Of a stretch of DNA of 64,000 nucleotides, positions 51,840 to 60,489 are shown piece by piece (position 1 is the stretch's first letter; every line of letters starts with the position of its first letter). Source of the stretch: JANXSF01 sp043745195 (lineage in GTDB: Bacteria > Acidobacteriota > Terriglobia > Bryobacterales > Bryobacteraceae); assembly GCA_043745195.1 (NCBI GenBank), contig JAYTTF010000045.1, positions 1-64,000 of the forward strand, written 5' to 3'. The notes below the pieces were generated by a model. It did no database searches. It was not told the origin of the DNA and worked only from the letters and a program-made list of their open reading frames with translations. The position numbers and the translations under genes were made by a program.

Positions 51840-53015
51840 ACCAGCCGCGATCTCAGCACCAATCGCCAGCGAAGCTGTTGCTCCAGGGCTGGGTGCATTC
51901 AGTACATGTAGCGCCCTATCCCCTTCCACAAACAGAAAATCCTGAACCAATTCACCAGATGGCGTTAGCGCTTGTGCCCGCACACCAGCCCCTCCCGGTG
52001 ACAAATCCTCAGGTTGAATCGCCGGAACCAACCGCTGTAGTGACCCGCAAAACAATTTCTTACTCAGGGATCGTCGTATTTCCCACCAGCACATGGAAGG
52101 ATACTGCGCCATAAACTTCCACAGCCCAGGGAACAGCAGGGCATCCAGCGCATCGCGCAAATTGAAGTCCGTCTTCTTGTACCCTTCCCGTTTCAAAGCC
52201 AAAACCGCGTTCGGCCCAGCTTCCACCCCACCATGGATCATTCGCGTAAAGTGCACCCCCAGAAACGGAAACTTGGGATCCGGCACCGGGTAGATCAGAT
52301 GCTTCACCAACGACTGCCGCTCCGGCCGGATCATATAGTATTCGCCTCGAAACGGAACAATCCTTGCCTTGCGCTGCTCCCCCGCCATTTCACTAACGCG
52401 GTCACATTGCAGACCCGCGCAATTGATCAGGAAGCTGCCTGAAAAATCCCCAACAGGTGTTACGGCAGTCCAATTTTCCTGTTCCCTTCGAAGACTCTCC
52501 ACCGCAGCCCCGGTGTGAACCTCCCCACCAAGCGCACGGATCTTTTCCACCAGCACTTCCACCACTCTCTTGTAATCGACGATGCCTTCCTCTGGAACCC
52601 GCACCGCTCGCAGCCCCACAACATTGGGCTCAATCTCGAGCATTTCCTGGGGACCCATTTTCTTCAGCCCAGTCAATCCGTTAGCCAAGCCCCGGTCATA
52701 TAACTCATCCAGTCTTCCCAATTCGCTCTCATCGGTAGCCACAACCAGCTTCCCGCAAATATCGTGGGCGATGGAATTTTCCTGACAGAAACGAACCATT
52801 TCGCGGATGCCCGTCACCGCAAGCCGCGCCTTAATAGACCCTGGTTTATAGTAAAGCCCCGCATGCAGCACGCCGCTGTTGTGCCCCGTCTGGTGCGTAC
52901 CTACGCTAACCTCTTTTTCAAGAACAATAGGACGAACTCCAGCCTGGGCCAGCTTATAAGCGGTGGCCAATCCAACAATGCCACCGCCTGCGATCAGTAC
53001 ATTCTTACTCACCAT
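51804..53015 (-). CDS. lhgO: L-2-hydroxyglutarate oxidase (LhgO-like)
   Basis: 403 residues, FAD-dependent. The dinucleotide-binding motif is VLIAGGGIVGLATAYKLAQAG (about 6-26). SGVLHAGLYYKPGSIKARL and the C-terminal GAGVRAQALTPSGELVQDF are LhgO-type blocks. It oxidises L-2-hydroxyglutarate to 2-oxoglutarate and repairs an off-target dehydrogenase product. It converges with tadC with a 36-base 3' overlap. The next gene upstream, a secreted protease, ends right at its start (53016). Confidence 0.85.
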   Translation of the reverse strand: MVSKNVLIAGGGIVGLATAYKLAQAGVRPIVLEKEVSVGTHQTGHNSGVLHAGLYYKPGSIKARLAVTGIREMVRFCQENSIAHDICGKLVVATDESELGRLDELYDRGLANGLTGLKKMGPQEMLEIEPNVVGLRAVRVPEEGIVDYKRVVEVLVEKIRALGGEVHTGAAVESLRREQENWTAVTPVGDFSGSFLINCAGLQCDRVSEMAGEQRKARIVPFRGEYYMIRPERQSLVKHLIYPVPDPKFPFLGVHFTRMIHGGVEAGPNAVLALKREGYKKTDFNLRDALDALLFPGLWKFMAQYPSMCWWEIRRSLSKKLFCGSLQRLVPAIQPEDLSPGGAGVRAQALTPSGELVQDFLFVEGDRALHVLNAPSPGATASLAIGAEIAAGSILQQRGQLRS

Positions 53016-55454
53016 CTATCGAATGAACACCGTAACGGAGCGTGGGCTGGCAACCGGTCCTATTTGCAATGTGACAGGAACTTCCGGCCCCACAATATTC
53101 ATTGGAACGCGGACATTCAATTGCAACAATCCCGCCACCAACCCAGGAGCCCCACCAGCATATTCCAGAGTCGCCACCTGATCACCAATGCGCACTTCAA
53201 CCGGTTGTACCGGTCTGGGCAAAGGCACTGCGCTGGGCTTTCCATCAACACCAGCCGGATTTGTAGCACCTTCTCCAGTCGCAAACAGAACCACAATGGA
53301 TCCGCGAGCAGCCGGATTACCAGCCGAATTCAGTGAGCCATTTTCGTTCAGGATCGCCCCTGGTCCTCGACCACTCGAGGCAGAAGTAAAAAACGCAGGC
53401 GACGCACTGGCAACTGCCAAATTCGTCAAAATGGTTAGCCGGCCTCCGCTATTCACTTGCACTTGAGTAACATTCCTACCGGCCACTGCATAGGGCACAA
53501 TTGCTGCAATCTGCCCACTGCTAACATAAACCAACGGTGCCGCGCGCCCATCAAAAAGCACCTGCGTTGAAGCCAGTGTTGTGTCCACCAATCCTTGCGC
53601 ATTCAAACGGGCAGTCGTCAGATTCTCCGGCCCAATTTGATATCCGAACAACGTCACAATCTCTCCAGGTGCAACAGCACCGGTAACAAAGCTGGCTCCA
53701 TTCACCATGGAAATAACTCCCGGCTGCGCAAAGTTAGCCGTAACATTCATCGGTCCTGTCACTGTCACCACCAAGTTCGGATCGGTCCCGCTGGCGTCGC
53801 CACTCCAGCCCGTAAACACGAAACCCGCACGAGGCAACGCCGACAACCGGATCTCCGAACTGGCATCGTAGTATGCACCACTCGCACCTGAAACAATATT
53901 CGCCGACCCGCCAGCGCCGGCGGTAACATCCACTTGAAAACCAACATTGAAATTCGCTGTAATCGTTTGGCTTGATGCCGAGGCAATAACCGTTCGCGAA
54001 GCACCACCGCCAATTGTCCAACTATCAAAAGTACAACGAATCTTTCCGCCGTTTAGCGTTTGCACTGGTTTGTCGATTTTCAAAGTGTGGCTGGAACCAG
54101 GAGTCCAAACCAGTGCTCGTGGCGCTTTTCTCGCGGAATCATCCACGGTCACTTCCAGGGCAGTGGGTCTTGTCTCAATCCTCGTCACTGGTGACCGTGA
54201 AAATTGTGCGCGATAACTATACGCATTCGTCGAAAGAACTCCAATCAGTGGATTCGGAGCATCACCAAAAACAGGAAACAATCCAAACCCAGTCCAATCG
54301 ATTTGCCCAAACCCTGCATCGGGTACAGCTTGAATGGCATAAGATCCTCCCACTGCGTAAAAACCATCCGGAGATTCAGGAGTTACAAAAACCTTTCCCC
54401 CAGCCGCTGCCGTAAAAGCATCTTTAATTTGCGCACTGAAATGTGCTGTATAAACGGTCACATCTTTCGATATTCGAATCGTATGCGTTTGCGCGCCAAA
54501 GTCGCTCCACCGCGCAAATTGATTTCGACCAGTCACGGTCCCCACCGTTTCAGCCGCCAATATGTGCGTAGATCCCTCCGCCCAATTGAACGTTATCGGC
54601 GTGGTGACCTTCACTCCATCCACAATCAATTCCTGGCCATCTGGATTGCTGGCGATCACACAGCATTGCACCGTTTTTCCATATATACGCAGCACCGTGT
54701 CAATGTCGCTTGGCGATAAGCCCACTCGTTGCCCGATTGGAATCCCAGCCGGAATCGTTTCAATTGCCGCCAACGCACCAACCGCAAAGCCGCGGACACT
54801 GTAATGCATAATCGAATCGTAAGGGTAAGGGCCAACATCCACACCTCTGGTGAATTGCTGGGAAAATTGGCTCCACTCTAAACTGTCAATATTTTCCAGA
54901 AGCACTCGAACATTGCCGTCCCGATCCTGCCTTGATTGCGTATGCCAGAATCCTACAGCATGCCCGATTTCATGGATCACCGAACCCTGCGAACAACCAT
55001 TGTCAGAAATATTGATGATCTGTTGTCCACCCACCATCCCCAAGCTGGAATTGCAGGTTGAGATGCTGTTGTTCTGCCGGAACCTCACGTAGTTGACTTC
55101 CGTAGTGCGTGGAATCAACCGAATGCTGGTCTTTTCATTCCAATGCGTCACCGCCTGATCAATGCGGCTTTGATTGGGAACATTGTCATCCACGATAAAC
55201 GGAACCACACCGCCAGGCCAACGGGAACTGGTAAATGGCAGAACAGCAGAGGCACGCACTGGTACTTTGGCGCTGATTGCTTGCGGTTCCAAATCGGAGA
55301 AACGGCCCAGAACTATGTCGCCTTCCACCACGAAATCGCCGTCCATCACCTGACCACGTACCTGCCTGCCTTCCCATTCAGCGGTCCGCCATTCGGGTTG
55401 CTGTGCGTAGGTCAAGCTCATGAATAAAACTGCTAAGAAAAGTTTCGTCATCAT
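53016..55454 (-). CDS. Secreted astacin-type metalloprotease with InlB-like repeats and Solibacter-type C-terminal domain
   Basis: 812 residues. Signal peptide MMTKLFLAVLFMSLTYA. The catalytic domain has the astacin zinc motif HEIGHAVGFWH (161-171) and the Met-turn SIMHYSV (about 215). The middle (about 265-580) holds divergent InlB-type beta repeats ending like FTGWSGDASGTDPNLVVTVT. The last 230 residues, from ISMVNGASFVTGAVAPGEIV to PRSVTVFIR, match the C-terminal domain often found in Solibacter proteins (TIGR03437-like). It probably digests protein outside the cell. Confidence 0.88.
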   Translation of the reverse strand: MMTKLFLAVLFMSLTYAQQPEWRTAEWEGRQVRGQVMDGDFVVEGDIVLGRFSDLEPQAISAKVPVRASAVLPFTSSRWPGGVVPFIVDDNVPNQSRIDQAVTHWNEKTSIRLIPRTTEVNYVRFRQNNSISTCNSSLGMVGGQQIINISDNGCSQGSVIHEIGHAVGFWHTQSRQDRDGNVRVLLENIDSLEWSQFSQQFTRGVDVGPYPYDSIMHYSVRGFAVGALAAIETIPAGIPIGQRVGLSPSDIDTVLRIYGKTVQCCVIASNPDGQELIVDGVKVTTPITFNWAEGSTHILAAETVGTVTGRNQFARWSDFGAQTHTIRISKDVTVYTAHFSAQIKDAFTAAAGGKVFVTPESPDGFYAVGGSYAIQAVPDAGFGQIDWTGFGLFPVFGDAPNPLIGVLSTNAYSYRAQFSRSPVTRIETRPTALEVTVDDSARKAPRALVWTPGSSHTLKIDKPVQTLNGGKIRCTFDSWTIGGGASRTVIASASSQTITANFNVGFQVDVTAGAGGSANIVSGASGAYYDASSEIRLSALPRAGFVFTGWSGDASGTDPNLVVTVTGPMNVTANFAQPGVISMVNGASFVTGAVAPGEIVTLFGYQIGPENLTTARLNAQGLVDTTLASTQVLFDGRAAPLVYVSSGQIAAIVPYAVAGRNVTQVQVNSGGRLTILTNLAVASASPAFFTSASSGRGPGAILNENGSLNSAGNPAARGSIVVLFATGEGATNPAGVDGKPSAVPLPRPVQPVEVRIGDQVATLEYAGGAPGLVAGLLQLNVRVPMNIVGPEVPVTLQIGPVASPRSVTVFIR

Positions 55455-56032
55455 CGTTCCTGTTGAAACATACTAATTGCTGCAATTCCCGCAGCGCCTG
55501 CCTGCTTGCACTGCAAAGCGTTTCCTTCATCCACACCGCCTAGCGCCAACACAGGAATCCTTACTTCCTTACAAACCCGTTGCAGCGCATGAAGTCCCGC
55601 CAGGGAGCCCTTTTCCGGACCGTATCCCTGCTTTGAAACACTCGTAAACACTGGACTGAAGAACACGTAACTGGCACCTTCTTGTTCAGCTCGCAATGCT
55701 TCCTCCAGCGAATGCGTGGAAACCCCAATCAAGAAAGGCGTCGGAGCGATTTGGCGAACACGTTGCACCGGCATCGAATCGGATGGCAGGTGCACCCCAT
55801 GCGCTCCACAAGCAAGTGCCACATCCAACCTGGAATTTACAATCACTTTTGTTCGCGCAGGTTCAGTCAATGCCATAACCCGCTTTGTCAGCTGCACCAA
55901 ATCAAAGGTCGTCATCTGCTTTTCCCGCAACTGAATCCACTCAACTCCATCCGCAATGGCCTGCGCCACCCAATGCAGCAAAGGCTCAACGCCACCCGCT
56001 GATTGGCTATCGGTGATGTAGCAGCGAATCAC
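55451..56032 (-). CDS. thiE: Thiamine-phosphate synthase (ThiE/TenI family)
   Basis: 193 residues from GTG 56032, whose GTGA overlaps the stop of the FmdE-like gene. The TIM-barrel motifs are WIQLREKQMT (phosphate site), VIVNSRLDVALACGAHGVHLP, LIGVSTHS, YVFFSPVFTSVSKQGYGPEKG and VLALGGVDEGN. It joins the thiazole and pyrimidine halves of thiamine, or is a TenI-type regulator of the same fold. Some substrate residues differ from classical ThiE, so TenI is an alternative. Confidence 0.85.
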   Translation of the reverse strand: MIRCYITDSQSAGGVEPLLHWVAQAIADGVEWIQLREKQMTTFDLVQLTKRVMALTEPARTKVIVNSRLDVALACGAHGVHLPSDSMPVQRVRQIAPTPFLIGVSTHSLEEALRAEQEGASYVFFSPVFTSVSKQGYGPEKGSLAGLHALQRVCKEVRIPVLALGGVDEGNALQCKQAGAAGIAAISMFQQER

Positions 56033-56616
56033 AATACTTCGTAGTAGCACTCGCCCGCGCAAGACCTGCACAGCGTTCGGCCTTCCATAATCACTTCGCG
56101 TTTAAAGTTGATGCCTTCACCGCACTTGTCGCAACTAACCCGAGGACCCTTGAATCCGGGCATCTCCTCCGGCGGCAGCGTCACCCGCACCCAGGCATGC
56201 TCAAACATTTCCTCCACCGGCAACTCACGGTAGGCTTTCATTTGCTGCTGATTCTTATCCTCGATTTCCGGATACACTTCCTTCGCTCGTTGCTTCGAAG
56301 ATTCCTTGGCCACCACCCTCACAGCCCGGCCGCTTTGCAAGTCACAAAACGTCACCGCAACTTTCCCAAAATCGCGGAATTTCAGCGCGCGCTTGCCCAT
56401 GCGGCAGCCGGTTACAACCGTCACGGCATCCGTTGCGCAGCGGTCAATTTCAACAAAGCTCACCAGCCGTTTGCGGTCTTGCCCATGCGGATCGTCAATG
56501 CCAAGCAGTTCTAAACCATGAATGGCAAGTCGCAGACCCAACACTTGCCCGGCACACATATGACCATGCGCAGCCTTGGCTAATTCTTCGTACTCCTGAA
56601 ACTGTTTTAACGGCAT
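56029..56616 (-). CDS. FmdE-like protein with C-terminal zinc ribbon
   Basis: 195 residues. The FmdE domain is seen in HGHMCAGQVLGLRLAIHG and CATDAVTVVTGCRMGKRALK (Cys21, Cys60, Cys71), and the C-terminal CDKC (162-165) with CRSC (183-186) is a treble-clef/DksA-like zinc ribbon. In methanogens FmdE belongs to formylmethanofuran dehydrogenase; in bacteria such proteins are linked to molybdenum or tungsten enzymes, with unproven roles. It is coupled to thiE downstream by a 4-base overlap. Confidence 0.8.
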   Translation of the reverse strand: MPLKQFQEYEELAKAAHGHMCAGQVLGLRLAIHGLELLGIDDPHGQDRKRLVSFVEIDRCATDAVTVVTGCRMGKRALKFRDFGKVAVTFCDLQSGRAVRVVAKESSKQRAKEVYPEIEDKNQQQMKAYRELPVEEMFEHAWVRVTLPPEEMPGFKGPRVSCDKCGEGINFKREVIMEGRTLCRSCAGECYYEVL

Positions 56617-56650
56617 GCTCTTCTTTAGCTTAGTACATCAGCTAATTCGG

Positions 56651-59215
56651 CTAATTTTTTAAGTCCATTGACCATATATCGGAAGCAAATTCACCCAGGA
56701 CCAACACTATCTGATCCTGCGCAACGGCGATTGGGTTTACGACGGCAACGGATAATTCCTGTCCCTCAAAACGAAAGAACACAGTTGGCACCCCATTCGG
56801 CGACTTCGTATTTGGGTTCAGCGGTTGACGAAACAATTCAGCCGTTTGTCTTCCCGCAATGCTGTTAACGAAGTACAAAGTATTTCCATCGGGCGACCAT
56901 GTGGGGAAACTTGCCGGGTCAGCAACCTTCACCCATTCCTTTTCTACTATTGGTTGGGTGCCATGAAACGGTGCTAAGTAAAGCGGGCCATATGGTGACC
57001 GGCCTTCCCTAAATGCAAGCCAATGCCCATCTCTGGAAAGCCGCGGCTGGCTAAAGGTCTTATCCTGCATCTGAAGAATGACCGAACGTTTTCCGGTGCT
57101 TACTTCAAGGAGGGAGACCCTACCGTTTCCTATCATATTCCATAGCAGTAGATAGCGGCCATCTGGAGTCCAACCCCTAATTCGATCACCCCCTTCGGCA
57201 ATCAATTTGGGCGATCCTCCTTCGGTATTCATCAAAACAGTTCCCTGTCTCGAGGGAAAAGTAGTTTGGGAAATATTATTGACCAGCGCCGCAACCTGCT
57301 TGCCGCCGGGGCTGAACATTACATGCGAATAATCATCGCCAGCCTGGGTTCCTTGCGCCAACAACCGGTCTTTTCCAGTGCGAAGATCTTTGACTCGAAT
57401 CGATTGAGGGCCGTTACCACGGGAAGCGTAGACCAATGTTGAGCCGTCTGGGGTAATGTCGGGATGCAATTCATTCGCTCGGTCGTCTGAAAGTCGTCTC
57501 AAAGATCCATGAACTTTCCCAGAGTTAAGATCACAAGGAAGACTCCAAATCGATTCTATTGTTCTACTGTCCGTATATACTAACTTCCCGGCGACGGCGT
57601 CTGCGTCAACGAAAGCGGTGGTGTTCCCCTGCGTAACGGGAGTGGGGATTGCGGAGCCCGCCTCACTCAATGGAATCCGCCAAATGTTAGATGAATCTCC
57701 ATATTTCGCGCTGAATAGTAAGTCTTCGTTGGGGAGCCACCGAATTATGCGGGTCCACCATTTGCTATGAAGCATACTCCGCTTGCGCAGGTTGCTATAT
57801 AAATCGATCTGTTGTTGGTTATTGCTATCCACTGAAGCGGAAATTACTTCCCGATTTGCAAAAATCAGTTTTGACCCATCGGGCGACCAAGTTGAGATGT
57901 TCGGAATGTCTATTGGAGATACGGCAATGGCGTGGCCGGTTGGAAGGGAATCCACAAATAATTGGCCGTTCATTTGATAAGCAATCCGCTTTCCGTTTGG
58001 GGAAGGCTTCGGCGCATCACCTCCGGCGATCACCAATTTTGCTTCCCCTCCCAGCGCGGAGACTTCGTATATTCCAGCAGGCTCTCGAAATGATGAGAAA
58101 TAGATTCTGGTGCCATCGGCTGAGAAAGCGGGACGGCCGTCGAACGCTGGATCGTTGGTCACTCGGATAGGCGGCGAACCGTTGGCTTGCTGCACATAAA
58201 TGTCTCGATTTCCGTCCCCTAACGCGGAGGAGAATGCGACCAGCTTTCCGTCTGGAGAAAGCGCTGGGGTGAACGATCGACCATTGCGTGTTAATAGGAT
58301 AGGCGGGCTGGGCAACACCGTAGCCGGAGCGCGCATCATAGCCCAAACAAGCATGCCGACGGCGAGCGCCGCAGGAATCGTCGCCCACCATAACTTGCTG
58401 CTCTTGGTTGGAGCAGTGGCGTCCTGTTCCATCGCCCACCGCAGGTTACGCTTCAAATCTACTGCCGTTTGAAACCGCAGATCGGGATCCTTGGCCAGGC
58501 AAGTCCGCAGCACGCGATTCAGGGCAGCGCTTATGTCCAACGGAGCGGGCTCACGCCCAATCACCGACGCTATCAGCCCTGCCGCAGACTTCTCGTCAAA
58601 TGCCCGCCTGCCGGACAGCATTTCGTATAACACACAACCGAACGAAAACAGATCGCTGCGCGCATCGGCTGGCTTGCCTTGCAATTGTTCGGGTGCCATG
58701 TATTGCAGTGTCCCGGAGAGTTGTCCTTCAACTGAGACGTCGGCTACCAACGTGGCATCCGTTGGCTTCAACACTGGCGCGGATTGCTTGGCCAAGCCGA
58801 AGTCCAACAGCTTGATGCCTTGCTTGGTAACCAGTATGTTCGCCGGTTTTAAGTCCCGATGCGTGATACCTTTTTTGTGCGCTGCATCCAAGGCGTCCAA
58901 AATCTGTGAGCCGTATTCCACTGCCTTGTCCGCAGTCATGGGCCCGCCCAGCGGACTGCCCTCCACGTATTCCATCACCAGGTAGTCCGGGCCAACATCG
59001 TAGATTTGGCAAATGTGCGGATGGTTCAGCGCGGCTACTGCGCGGGCTTCTCGTCCAAACCTCTCATTGAACTCGCTCTTGGAAACTTTAATGGCGACCG
59101 TGCGATTCAGACGTGGGTCGCGCGCCTGCCACACTTCCCCCATGCCACCTTCGCCGATGGGACCAAGGATTTCATACGGACCAAGCTTAGAGCCAGGCTT
59201 TAACACGGGGGGCAT
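56651..59215 (-). CDS. Membrane Ser/Thr protein kinase with PD40-type propeller
   Basis: 854 residues. The kinase domain (about 14-265) has Gly loop IGEGGMGEV (20-28), Lys43 in VAIKVSK, HRDLKPAN (119-126) and DFG (138-140), all intact. One membrane helix follows (about 288-306). The extracytoplasmic part (about 320-850) has repeats of the PD40/TolB-propeller kind, such as SPDGKLVAFSSALGDGN and SPNGKRIAYQMNGQ. The acidobacterial kinases of this layout are thought to sense envelope signals. The gene is monocistronic. Confidence 0.9.
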   Translation of the reverse strand: MPPVLKPGSKLGPYEILGPIGEGGMGEVWQARDPRLNRTVAIKVSKSEFNERFGREARAVAALNHPHICQIYDVGPDYLVMEYVEGSPLGGPMTADKAVEYGSQILDALDAAHKKGITHRDLKPANILVTKQGIKLLDFGLAKQSAPVLKPTDATLVADVSVEGQLSGTLQYMAPEQLQGKPADARSDLFSFGCVLYEMLSGRRAFDEKSAAGLIASVIGREPAPLDISAALNRVLRTCLAKDPDLRFQTAVDLKRNLRWAMEQDATAPTKSSKLWWATIPAALAVGMLVWAMMRAPATVLPSPPILLTRNGRSFTPALSPDGKLVAFSSALGDGNRDIYVQQANGSPPIRVTNDPAFDGRPAFSADGTRIYFSSFREPAGIYEVSALGGEAKLVIAGGDAPKPSPNGKRIAYQMNGQLFVDSLPTGHAIAVSPIDIPNISTWSPDGSKLIFANREVISASVDSNNQQQIDLYSNLRKRSMLHSKWWTRIIRWLPNEDLLFSAKYGDSSNIWRIPLSEAGSAIPTPVTQGNTTAFVDADAVAGKLVYTDSRTIESIWSLPCDLNSGKVHGSLRRLSDDRANELHPDITPDGSTLVYASRGNGPQSIRVKDLRTGKDRLLAQGTQAGDDYSHVMFSPGGKQVAALVNNISQTTFPSRQGTVLMNTEGGSPKLIAEGGDRIRGWTPDGRYLLLWNMIGNGRVSLLEVSTGKRSVILQMQDKTFSQPRLSRDGHWLAFREGRSPYGPLYLAPFHGTQPIVEKEWVKVADPASFPTWSPDGNTLYFVNSIAGRQTAELFRQPLNPNTKSPNGVPTVFFRFEGQELSVAVVNPIAVAQDQIVLVLGEFASDIWSMDLKN

Positions 59216-59587
59216 TGGATCTGATTAGCTTATCGCAATCGCGACGTAAGTTATACTGCATTCGAAATGGCAGCCGTGGAAGAACTCACGCTCAATTATT
59301 TCCGTTCGGCGCATTACGGGCACCGGTGGCCCGCGCGGCGGCAAGATCTTTAGCCCGGGGCTCTTCGGCTCAATCGTCCCGTGATTCTAACTTCAGGCGA
59401 CAGTTGGCAACTTTGCGCGGACTGGCTTTTTGAACCTGTGATCGTTGAACAAGAGTCGCGCGCAAGCTTCGCGTACCCGGTCTCACGGCCAATGCCTTTT
59501 TAGGCTACATCAAGCCAACGGTCCCGCTCACCTGACGCCCGTTGTCGGGCCAATCTGCAACGCAGTGCCTCTTGGGATGTCGACTCC
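59216..59587. other. 372-base region without a recognised gene
   Basis: Between the kinase start and the NTF2-fold gene no convincing frame was found. A short open frame from 59267 (MAAVEELTLNYFRSAHYGHR) stops after 28 codons and has no partner. The kinase promoter must lie here, reading leftwards. The base composition looks ordinary. No inverted repeat with a T-run was seen. Confidence 0.4.
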
Positions 59588-59989
59588 CTACCTGGCTCCC
59601 ATGACGTCCTGGAGCTTCGCCGTGTCGACGTACTGCTGGAACCTGGTCACCTTGCCGCCTTTAACATCCCAGACGTGGCAGACCTGCGTGTCCATGCTCT
59701 TCCCGGTCGCTTTGTACGTTCCGCTGTAGCGAGCTTCAACGATGACGCTGTCGCCAGCCCCGTGGAAAGACTTCGGATGGACAGAGAAGCCGTCCCAATC
59801 CCCGCCAAGTTTCATGAACAGATTGTTCAGTACGGCGTCCGGTCCTACCCATGCCAAGCCGCTAGGAATGTAGGGGTTGCTCTCCGCTTCATACCAGTGG
59901 ATGTCCGGGCTCATTGACCCAAGAACGGTCGGAATATCTCCGCTTCCAAACGCATCGTAGAGATTCTTCAGAAGGCTTACATTGTCCAT
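59588..59989 (-). CDS. NTF2/SnoaL-fold protein
   Basis: 133 residues from ATG 59989, supported by GAGGAG 5 bases upstream; the longer reading to 60019 lacks such a site. It opens NVSLLKNLYDAFGSGDIPTVLGSMSPDIHWYE, the first helix pair of the SnoaL/ketosteroid-isomerase-like cone, and continues with ARYSGTYKATGKSMDTQVCHVWDVKGGKVTRFQQYVD. Such proteins bind small hydrophobic molecules or act as cyclases; this one has no clear catalytic pair. Its substrate is unknown. Confidence 0.8.
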   Translation of the reverse strand: MDNVSLLKNLYDAFGSGDIPTVLGSMSPDIHWYEAESNPYIPSGLAWVGPDAVLNNLFMKLGGDWDGFSVHPKSFHGAGDSVIVEARYSGTYKATGKSMDTQVCHVWDVKGGKVTRFQQYVDTAKLQDVMGAR

Positions 59990-60176
59990 GCTCTCTCCTC
60001 GGATTTGAATTGCCGTCAAAGTGTTATGCGGCGGTGCAATTCAGATACACCGCACATTGCCCTCACGCCAACCGCCCTCGGCGGACGTCGATCATCTGGC
60101 TAACTCTTGTTTAAGCTGACCAACAATCGTGTTTTCAGCCGCTTTTTAGTATATTCCAGAAAACGGCCTTCTGTTT

Positions 60177-60200
60177 TAGGCCGACCTCCCCGTCGGCCTA
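60177..60200. repeat. Perfect inverted repeat hairpin
   Basis: TAGGCCGAC (60177-60185) and GTCGGCCTA (60192-60200) form a 9-bp stem with a CTCCCC loop, in the non-coding stretch upstream of the kinase-like stub. No T-run follows in either direction. It could be a residue of a mobile element end; no transposase is near. The rest of 59990-60407 shows nothing I can assign. Confidence 0.4.
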
Positions 60201-60407
60201 GTCCTTCCCTCGCTGGCAGAGATGGGGTAGTTGACGGAAAACGCGCTACTCGCGGATGCTCCTTTCTTTCCGTATTGTCGGCAATCCGGAAGTTATCCTG
60301 GTTCCGGTGCCTTCCGAAGGCAATTCTAAGCATAGATTCCCGATTGCCCGTGATGCAGGACCTAACCATTCCGCGATCCCGGCGGGGGTAGAATCTTTTG
60401 ACACTGC

Positions 60408-60470
60408 ATGCCACCTACTCCTCGAACCAAACTTGGATCCTACAAAGTCCACGCGCCGATTGGCACGCAA
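60408..60470 (+). pseudogene. 5' stub of a Ser/Thr protein kinase gene
   Basis: From ATG 60408 the codons read MPPTPRTKLGSYKVHAPIGT, matching the start of PD40-type kinases (compare MPPVLKPGSKLGPYEILGPIG at the start of the kinase at 56651-59215). The similarity ends at about codon 20, before the Gly loop is complete, and the frame runs on into the opposite-strand SDR gene for 29 codons. The remaining kinase has been lost, probably by an insertion or deletion at about 60470. Confidence 0.6.
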
Positions 60471-60489
60471 GCTCGAATCGCCGGGAGTC

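Noticed and set aside
60100..60414. 104-codon minus-strand frame near the hairpin at 60177
   Set aside because: Basic, low-complexity sequence with no motif; it covers the inverted repeat and the kinase stub region.
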